DNA from: Flavonifractor hominis
GTDB lineage: Bacteria > Bacillota > Clostridia > Oscillospirales > Oscillospiraceae
Direction of reading: 5' to 3'
Assembly: GCF_040095835.1 (NCBI RefSeq)
Contig: NZ_JBBMFT010000003.1
Coordinates: forward strand, 62,001 to 126,000
DNA length: 64,000 nucleotides
In this document: positions 58,752 through 64,000 of the stretch, piece after piece
Layout of the letters: every line of letters begins with the position of its first letter
Position numbering within the stretch: position 1 is the first letter of the stretch
Translations under genes and position numbers: made by a program
Notes under the pieces: generated by a model
The model's input: only the letters and a program-made list of their open reading frames with translations
Database searches by the model: none
Told to the model about the DNA's origin: nothing

Positions 58752-61211
58752 ATGACGACGCAAGTGCAGCAGAAACAGCGCACGCTGGAGGATGTACAGC
58801 CGGGTGAGAGCGGCGTTATCCTTCGGGTGGGCAATGAAAACGGACCGGTCAAACGCCGGTTGGTGGATATGGGACTGACCCCCGGTACCGAGGTCACCGT
58901 ACGAAAAATCGCACCGTTTGGTGACCCGCTGGAGCTAAATTTACGGGGCTATGAGCTCTCTCTGCGCCGGGCGGACGCGGCCCAGATCCAGGTGGCCACT
59001 GGAGAGGAAGGCCGCCAGCGCGCCCAGACCCGAAAGCGGCGCATTGGCATGGTGCAGCATCTGCCGGATGAGGAGACCCTGCGGCGGATGGATGCCGACC
59101 ACGCCCATGAGCAGCAGGTCCACGGTGGTGTGCCTGACTACGCCAGCCACGACACTCGTGAAATGAAGCTAGCCCTGGTGGGCAACCCCAACTGCGGCAA
59201 GACGACCCTTTTCAACGCGCTCACCGGTTCCAACCAGTATGTGGGCAACTGGCCCGGCGTGACGGTAGAGAAAAAAGAGGGGCGGGCAGAGGTGGATGGC
59301 AAACCGGTGACGGTGGTGGATCTGCCGGGTGTTTACTCGCTGTCCCCTTATTCCATGGAGGAGATCGTAGCCCGGGACTTCATTGTAGGGGAACGGCCCG
59401 ACGCAATCATCGATATCATTGATGCTACCAACCTGGAGCGCAATCTCTATCTGACCGCTCAGCTTCTGGAGCTGGAGCGGCCCATGGTTATCGCCCTGAA
59501 TTTTATGGACGAGGTGGAAAAACGGGGGGACAAAATCGACGTGGAGCGTCTGTCTGAGGCGCTGGGTGTACCGGTTATCCCCATTACGGCCCGTTCTGGG
59601 GAAAACATTCAAACTCTGCTGGAGGCGGCCCACCGACAGATGCACGTGGGGGTCACGCTGGAGCCGGATGATTTGTACGATGATTTTACCCACCAGATCC
59701 ACCACAAGGTGGGCGAGCTGATCCATGATCGGGCTTATGAGGCCCATATCCCGGCCCACTGGGCCTCCATCAAGCTCATCGAAGGGGATCAGTTGGTGGA
59801 GAAGGCCCTGGGCCTGGACCAGTCGACCCGGGACCGACTGGAGGAGATCTGCCGGGAGTACGAGGGAGCCTATGAATTGGGCGACCGGGAGACTCTTATC
59901 GCCGATGCACGCTATCAGTTTATTCAGGGCGTGGTCTCCGCCTGCCTCAAGCGGGGCAAGCCGCTGGGCACGCCCACCCTGTCCGACCGGATTGATGCCA
60001 TCGTTACCCATAAATTCCTGGCCATCCCCGTGTTCCTGGTGATGATGCTGGCTATGTTTGCCCTTACCTTTGGACCGGGCCAGGTGCTGGCCGACGGGGT
60101 GGATTTCCTTATCGGCAGCTGCTTTGCCGAATGGGTCCGGGCAGGACTGGCCGCGGCGGGCACTGCCCCCTGGGTGGAGGCCCTGCTGGTGGACGGCGTA
60201 ATCGCAGGTGTAGGCGGTGTGCTTACCTTCCTGCCCCAGATTGCGATTTTGTTCCTTTTCCTCTCCTTCCTGGAGGATTCCGGCTACATGGCCCGGGCGG
60301 CCTTTATCATGGACCGGCTGCTGCGGCGGTTTGGCTTGAGCGGCAAGGCGTTCATCCCTATGCTGATGGGCTTTGGCTGCACTGTGCCCGCGGTCATGGG
60401 TGCCCGTACCATGGAGAATGAGAAGGACCGGCGCATGACTATCATGCTGGTACCCTTCATGTCCTGCTCGGCCCGGCTGCCGGTATATGGCCTACTTACT
60501 GCCGCATTTTTCCCCAAATACGGCGGCGTGGTGGTGTTTTCCCTCTATATGTTGGGATTGCTGTTTGCCATCGGCTCCGGCATTCTGCTCAAAAAGCTGG
60601 TGTTCAAAGGGGAGCCTGCTGCCTTTGTGCTGGAGCTGCCCCCCTACCGGCTGCCCACACTCAAGAACATGGCTCTGCATGTGTGGGAGAAGGTAAAAGG
60701 GTTCCTCGTTAAGGCGGGTACCCTGATCCTGGCCATGAGTGTACTGCTCTGGTTCCTTCAGAGCTTCGGGGTGGAAAACGGTACCTTTGGTATGGTGTCC
60801 AATGCGGAGGCGTCTATCCTGGGCGCCATCGGTTCCTTCCTGGCTCCTGTCTTTCTTCCCCTGGGCTTTGGCACCTGGCAGGCGGCGGTGGCTCTGCTGT
60901 CCGGCCTCATTGCCAAGGAGATGGTGGTTTCTTCCATGAGCATGTTCTACGGCTTCTCCGTCACTGCCAGCGGCGCGGCCATCGCAGCTGCCCTGGGCGG
61001 TACGTTCCAGAGCCCTCTGGCAGCCTACTCCTTCCTGGTGTTCGTACTGCTGTATGTACCCTGTGTAGCGGCGGTTTCCACCATCCGCAAGGAGATGAAC
61101 TCGGTCAAGTGGACCCTGGCCTCCATCGGCTGGCAGCTGTGCGCGGCATGGCTGGGTTCCTTCCTGGTTTACCAGATCGGCTCGCTGCTGTTGAGGGTGT
61201 TTGGAGCATGA
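58752..61211 (+). CDS. feoB: FeoA-FeoB fusion ferrous iron transporter
   Basis: 819 aa. Residues 10-80 form a FeoA SH3-like domain (LRVGNENGPVKRRLVDMGLTPG). Residues from about 138 form the FeoB G domain: GNPNCGKTT, DLPGVYSL, then NFMDEV. The transmembrane part from about 415 has two Gate motifs (MLMGFGCTVPAVMGART and LLSGLIAKEMVVSSM). It imports Fe2+. FeoA is usually a separate gene; here it is joined through a charged linker. The stop overlaps the next start (ATGA). Confidence 0.96.
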   Translation: MTTQVQQKQRTLEDVQPGESGVILRVGNENGPVKRRLVDMGLTPGTEVTVRKIAPFGDPLELNLRGYELSLRRADAAQIQVATGEEGRQRAQTRKRRIGMVQHLPDEETLRRMDADHAHEQQVHGGVPDYASHDTREMKLALVGNPNCGKTTLFNALTGSNQYVGNWPGVTVEKKEGRAEVDGKPVTVVDLPGVYSLSPYSMEEIVARDFIVGERPDAIIDIIDATNLERNLYLTAQLLELERPMVIALNFMDEVEKRGDKIDVERLSEALGVPVIPITARSGENIQTLLEAAHRQMHVGVTLEPDDLYDDFTHQIHHKVGELIHDRAYEAHIPAHWASIKLIEGDQLVEKALGLDQSTRDRLEEICREYEGAYELGDRETLIADARYQFIQGVVSACLKRGKPLGTPTLSDRIDAIVTHKFLAIPVFLVMMLAMFALTFGPGQVLADGVDFLIGSCFAEWVRAGLAAAGTAPWVEALLVDGVIAGVGGVLTFLPQIAILFLFLSFLEDSGYMARAAFIMDRLLRRFGLSGKAFIPMLMGFGCTVPAVMGARTMENEKDRRMTIMLVPFMSCSARLPVYGLLTAAFFPKYGGVVVFSLYMLGLLFAIGSGILLKKLVFKGEPAAFVLELPPYRLPTLKNMALHVWEKVKGFLVKAGTLILAMSVLLWFLQSFGVENGTFGMVSNAEASILGAIGSFLAPVFLPLGFGTWQAAVALLSGLIAKEMVVSSMSMFYGFSVTASGAAIAAALGGTFQSPLAAYSFLVFVLLYVPCVAAVSTIRKEMNSVKWTLASIGWQLCAAWLGSFLVYQIGSLLLRVFGA

Positions 61212-61369
61212 TAAAATATCTTATTTACATCGGTGTGGCCGCCCTTATCATTTGGGCGATCGTTTACCTCATCTACCGGTTCCACCAGAGCCTGAAGGGC
61301 AAGCGGGGCTGCGGCTGCGGCGGCTGCTCCAGCTGCCCTCACACCTGGTGCCGCCACCGGGAGAAGTGA
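61208..61369 (+). CDS. FeoB-associated Cys-rich membrane protein
   Basis: 53 aa. One membrane helix (residues 4-24) precedes a cytosolic tail with five Cys (CGCGGCSSC, then WC). The type is often found at the end of feo operons in Firmicutes and may pass or sense iron. The ATGA overlap with feoB means translational coupling. Confidence 0.88.
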   Translation: MIKYLIYIGVAALIIWAIVYLIYRFHQSLKGKRGCGCGGCSSCPHTWCRHREK

Positions 61370-61393
61370 TCCTATGACGGGGGAGGGGTTTAT

Positions 61394-62119
61394 ATGGAAG
61401 AAAAACGTGCAAAATTGCAGCAGTGGATCTCGGAGAGTAAAAACATCGTCTTTTTCGGCGGGGCCGGGGTGTCTACTGAGAGCGGTATCCCCGATTTCCG
61501 CAGTGTGGACGGGCTGTACAACCAGCAGTACAAATACCCGCCGGAAACGATCCTAAGTCACAGTTTCTTTGAGCGGGACCCGGAGGAGTTTTACCGGTTC
61601 TACCACAATAAGATGCTCTTTCCCGACGCAAAACCCAATGCGGCCCACCGGAAACTGGCAGAGCTGGAGCAGGCGGGCAAACTGAAGGCTGTGGTGACCC
61701 AGAATATCGACGGGCTTCATCAGGCGGCGGGCAGCGTTGCCGTCTATGAACTCCACGGTTCGGTCCACCGCAACTACTGCATGAAGTGCCACCAGTTCTA
61801 TGACCTGGACTTTATGATGAAGAGCGAGGGTGTGCCCCATTGTCCGGTGTGCGGCGGAATGATCAAGCCCGACGTGGTGCTCTATGAGGAGTCTTTGGAT
61901 CAGCAGACCATTGAAGCTGCCGTGCTGGCCATTTCCCGGGCGGATATGCTCATCATCGGGGGGACCTCCCTGGCGGTCTATCCGGCGGCGGGACTCATCC
62001 GCTATTACCAGGGGAATAAGCTGACCCTCATCAACAAAAGTCCAACCCCCTATGACAGCCATGCTGATCTGGTCATCAGCGGTCCCATAGGAGAAGTGCT
62101 GGGAGCCGTCCAGATATAA
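61394..62119 (+). CDS. cobB: Sir2-family NAD-dependent protein deacylase
   Basis: 241 aa. It removes acyl groups from lysine using NAD. GAGVSTESGIPDFRS is at residues 24-38, TQNIDGLH near 100, catalytic His in YELHGSVHRNYC, and a zinc ribbon with two CxxC pairs (CMKC, CPVC). GGTSLAVYPAAGLI completes the NAD pocket. It lies 24 nt after the feo operon with its own RBS, so may be co-transcribed. Confidence 0.95.
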   Translation: MEEKRAKLQQWISESKNIVFFGGAGVSTESGIPDFRSVDGLYNQQYKYPPETILSHSFFERDPEEFYRFYHNKMLFPDAKPNAAHRKLAELEQAGKLKAVVTQNIDGLHQAAGSVAVYELHGSVHRNYCMKCHQFYDLDFMMKSEGVPHCPVCGGMIKPDVVLYEESLDQQTIEAAVLAISRADMLIIGGTSLAVYPAAGLIRYYQGNKLTLINKSPTPYDSHADLVISGPIGEVLGAVQI

Positions 62120-62156
62120 CAGAAGGGCGTCCGCGGGACGCCCTTCATATTTTTAT
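62120..62156 (+). terminator. Terminator of the feo-sirtuin operon
   Basis: An 11-bp stem, GAAGGGCGTCC with its complement, loop GCG, then ATATTTTTAT. Its T-tract overlaps the first operator of the next operon. Confidence 0.88.
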
Positions 62157-62172
62157 TGAAAAACAATAAAAA
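62150..62172. promoter_or_regulatory. Inverted-repeat operator, copy 1
   Basis: A perfect 9-5-9 inverted repeat: TTTTTATTG, AAAAA, CAATAAAAA. It overlaps the -35 of the DUF2975 promoter. The 7-5-7 core TTTATTG-N5-CAATAAA recurs at 63004-63022. Confidence 0.65.
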
Positions 62173-62184
62173 GTGTGGTATGAT
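62156..62184 (+). promoter_or_regulatory. Sigma-A promoter for DUF2975-HTH
   Basis: TTGAAA at 62156-62161 and TATGAT at 62179-62184 with a 17-bp spacer. The -35 lies inside operator copy 1, an arrangement that favours repression. Confidence 0.78.
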
Positions 62185-62205
62185 GCTCCCAAAGGAGGTG
62201 CCGCC

Positions 62206-62727
62206 ATGGAACGGACGGGTGTGCAGAAGCTGGCTGCGGTGCTGAGGGTGCTGGTGAGCATTACATTTGTATGTAATCTGGTGGTATTGCCGCTGGTGCC
62301 CCATCTAGTGCGGCCCTATTATGTGGAGGACTGGCTGTATCAGGAACTGCTCTGGGATCTTTCCCTGGTCTGGCAGGATATCCGGGCAGTGGTTCTGATG
62401 CTGTTTTTGTGGTTTTGCGGAGTGTGTACCGCAGTCGTTTTGTGGCAGGCCCGGAGGGTGCTGAGTACCATTCTGGAGGGGAAGCCGTTCCAGAAAGCCA
62501 ACAGCACAAGCCTCCGCCGCTCAGCAGTGTGCAGCTTCCTGATTGCTGCTGCTGCGCTGGTGCGGCTGGTTTGGGGGTTGGCCTACTACGGTACCATCGA
62601 GCCGCTGCTGTCCTATAACGCACTGTTTGTGCCGGTCTTTTTTATGGGCGGACTACTCTGTCTGGTTATGTCCGCTCTGTTCCGCCAGGCGGCGGAGCTG
62701 AAGGCGGAAAACGATCTCACCATTTAA
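62206..62727 (+). CDS. DUF2975-type membrane protein
   Basis: 173 aa with four predicted helices (about residues 15-40, 58-80, 105-127 and 137-158). A cytosolic loop carries the family-like ILEGKPFQKANSTSLRR. Function is unknown; DUF2975 proteins are usually encoded next to a small Xre-type regulator, as here. ATG 62206 follows AAAGGAGG by 6-7 nt. The regulator gene starts 12 nt after its stop. Confidence 0.82.
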   Translation: MERTGVQKLAAVLRVLVSITFVCNLVVLPLVPHLVRPYYVEDWLYQELLWDLSLVWQDIRAVVLMLFLWFCGVCTAVVLWQARRVLSTILEGKPFQKANSTSLRRSAVCSFLIAAAALVRLVWGLAYYGTIEPLLSYNALFVPVFFMGGLLCLVMSALFRQAAELKAENDLTI

Positions 62728-62739
62728 GGGGGGAGAGAC

Positions 62740-62955
62740 ATGCCCATCATCGTAAATCTGGACGTGATGATGGCCAAGCGGAAAATGAGCCTCAATGAGC
62801 TTTCCGCCAAGGTGGACATCACTCTGGCCAATCTGTCTATTTTAAAAAATAACCACGCCAAGGCAGTACGCTTCACCACCCTGGAGGCTATCTGCAAGGC
62901 TCTGGACTGTCAGCCCGGTGATTTGCTGGAGTATGTTCCGGACAAAGAAGAATGA
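62740..62955 (+). CDS. Small Xre/YozG-like HTH regulator
   Basis: 71 aa, essentially one helix-turn-helix domain: MSLNELSAKVDITLANLSIL then FTTLEAICKALDCQPGDLLEY. It probably binds the TTTATTG-N5-CAATAAA operators flanking it and so represses its own operon (inference). ATG follows GGGGGGAGA. Confidence 0.9.
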   Translation: MPIIVNLDVMMAKRKMSLNELSAKVDITLANLSILKNNHAKAVRFTTLEAICKALDCQPGDLLEYVPDKEE

Positions 62956-62994
62956 AAAGTGCGGAGGTCTGATGTCAGGCCTCCGCACTTTTAT
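62955..62994 (+). terminator. Terminator of DUF2975-HTH
   Basis: A 13-bp stem, AAAAGTGCGGAGG with its complement, then TTTTAT. Confidence 0.92.
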
Positions 62995-63003
62995 CAATAT
63001 AAC

Positions 63004-63022
63004 TTTATTGTAAAACAATAAA
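63004..63022. promoter_or_regulatory. Inverted-repeat operator, copy 2
   Basis: TTTATTG, TAAAA, CAATAAA: the same 7-5-7 core as copy 1. It ends 6 bp before the -35 of the next promoter. Confidence 0.65.
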
Positions 63023-63028
63023 AAATAA

Positions 63029-63057
63029 TTGACATTCGATGCCGCCTGTGCTATCTT
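63029..63057 (+). promoter_or_regulatory. Sigma-A promoter for the DUF4173 operon
   Basis: TTGACA at 63029-63034 and TATCTT at 63052-63057 with a 17-bp spacer. Confidence 0.72.
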
Positions 63058-63081
63058 CAAGAGGAAATGAGAGGAGGCCGG

Positions 63082-63387
63082 ATGGAAATGATAAGTTTCA
63101 TCCTGTGGCTGGCACTGGGACTTGGACTGTTGTCCTGGGGCTTGGGGGCAGCTGCATTGGGAATGAGGGCACACCGTGTGCATCTGTGCCCGGCCAGCCT
63201 AACCTGTTGTTCCGTGACGCTGTGGCTGGCAGTGGTATATGTCTGGTGCCTTACTGCGGCAGGGGACAGCTCCGCGCTGGAGGACACGATGGGAGGCCTG
63301 CGTCTGGCGGCGACAACGCTGCTGGTGGTGACCCTGCTGCTCAATGGAGCTGCGCTGCTGCGCGGCAGCAGGAAAGAAAGGAGCTGA
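63082..63387 (+). CDS. Small three-helix membrane protein
   Basis: 101 aa. Three hydrophobic stretches (about residues 5-25, 41-58, 72-90) and a basic tail (RGSRKERS). Not recognised. Three ATGs compete: 63067, 63082 and 63088. AGGAGG at 63072-63077 rules out the first; it is 4 nt from 63082 and 10 nt from 63088. Its stop is 6 nt before the DUF4173-like start, so the two are probably one operon. Confidence 0.68.
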   Translation: MEMISFILWLALGLGLLSWGLGAAALGMRAHRVHLCPASLTCCSVTLWLAVVYVWCLTAAGDSSALEDTMGGLRLAATTLLVVTLLLNGAALLRGSRKERS

Positions 63388-63393
63388 CAGAGC

Positions 63394-64000
63394 GTGGAGA
63401 AAAAACAGAGCCTGTCGGGGACGGACGGCATGGTCACACCACCGATTTCCGCGGCCCGCCGCAGCTATGAGGTAGACGCAAAGGACCGCCGCCTGTTGCT
63501 GGCGGCGGTCCTGCTGGGAATTTTGTGTACCGATGTGCTCTATTACGGCACATTGGGGCTGGGAGTCACGGTGGCTGCCGCAGGCTGGTATGGTCTGCTG
63601 TTCTGGTACGGCGGGATGGAGCCGCTGGCCTGCCTTGAACACCGTCTGCTGCTGGCAGCGGCGGGATTGTTGGCGTTGAGTTTTACACTCTTCAGCAATG
63701 ACTGGCTGCGGCTGTGGAACCTGGTGGCCCTGACCTGTGTGATGGCCCTGCAGACCGCAGGGTGGACACGGCCAAGTAAGCCGGTACACACTCCGCTGGG
63801 ATTTCTGGAGCGGCTGGAGCAGTTGGGAGATGGCCTGTTCATGCGCTTGGGCGCGGCAGCGCAGACCGCAGCCAGTGTGCGCTGTCTTTCCGGAAAAAAG
63901 ACATTATGGGCGATTCTCCTGGGGCTGGTGGTGTGCGTGCCGTTGCTGGCGGTGGTTTTTCCGCTGCTGACTGCGGCGGATGCGCTGTTTTCCCACCTGA
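63394..64000 (+). CDS. DUF4173-like multi-pass membrane protein (3' partial)
   Basis: 202 codons read to the window end with no stop. A polar N-terminus (about 1-33) is followed by helices at about 34-53, 56-73, 85-100 and 107-122, and another near 175-195. The LFSNDWLRLWNLVALTCVMALQ block resembles DUF4173/DUF4153 membrane proteins. The start is GTG 63394, with AAAGGAG about 12 nt upstream. Function is unknown; it shares the operator-controlled promoter at 63029. Confidence 0.75.
   Translation, partial: MEKKQSLSGTDGMVTPPISAARRSYEVDAKDRRLLLAAVLLGILCTDVLYYGTLGLGVTVAAAGWYGLLFWYGGMEPLACLEHRLLLAAAGLLALSFTLFSNDWLRLWNLVALTCVMALQTAGWTRPSKPVHTPLGFLERLEQLGDGLFMRLGAAAQTAASVRCLSGKKTLWAILLGLVVCVPLLAVVFPLLTAADALFSHL

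Overview
The window is a dense bacterial chromosome segment, roughly 60% GC by eye. It looks like a Gram-positive Clostridia member, most probably Oscillospiraceae (Flavonifractor, Lawsonibacter or Intestinimonas-like). The evidence is consensus sigma-A promoters with 17-bp spacers, strong AGGAGG ribosome sites, four S-layer-homology (SLH) anchored surface proteins, a CD1247-type protein, and Firmicutes gene orders (plsX-acpP-rnc-smc-ftsY, rph-rdgB-yhbY-nadD/yqeK-LCP-rsfS, pepP-efp). The genus is inference. I saw no rRNA, tRNA, CRISPR array, transposase or prophage.

Layout. 1-5400: two SLH-anchored exoenzymes, a glycerophosphodiesterase (5' end outside the window) and a beta-helix GH28-like protein. 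They share an almost identical 560-bp 3' cassette. 5500-12400: a CdaR/PucR-type regulator, then ftsE-ftsX-M23 hydrolase-S41 protease (division-linked wall hydrolysis), then a MerR-type regulator fused to an RDD membrane domain. 12400-15300 (minus strand): a YibE/F membrane protein and a lipoprotein alkaline phosphatase. 15400-30000: an unknown protein, greA-lysS, trkH-trkA, a SpoU methylase, dprA, topA, a flavoprotein, trmFO, a WG-repeat SLH protein and plsX. 30000-40600: acpP, rnc, smc, ftsY, rph, rdgB, yhbY, a nadD-yqeK fusion, an LCP ligase and rsfS.

40600-49800: a decayed gene tail with an orphan terminator, then a 2201-residue SLH/GH115/carbohydrate-binding protein, then an ECF sigma/anti-sigma pair with its own ECF-type promoter. 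49800-58600: a CodA-like deaminase, leuS, rpsU, a minus-strand GH18-like protein, yqeG, an endonuclease-IV-like protein, pepP, efp and a CD1247-like acidic metal-cluster protein. 58700-62100: a feoA-feoB fusion, a FeoB-associated Cys-rich peptide and a sirtuin. 62150-64000: a DUF2975 membrane protein, a small HTH regulator, a small membrane protein and a DUF4173-like membrane protein cut by the window end. The two promoters here carry the same inverted-repeat operator.

Most of the window is housekeeping. The accessory signal lies in the surface glycan enzymes (SLH cassettes, GH115), two possible membrane-linked transcription systems (MerR-RDD and HTH-DUF2975-DUF4173), and several cis elements described in the findings.
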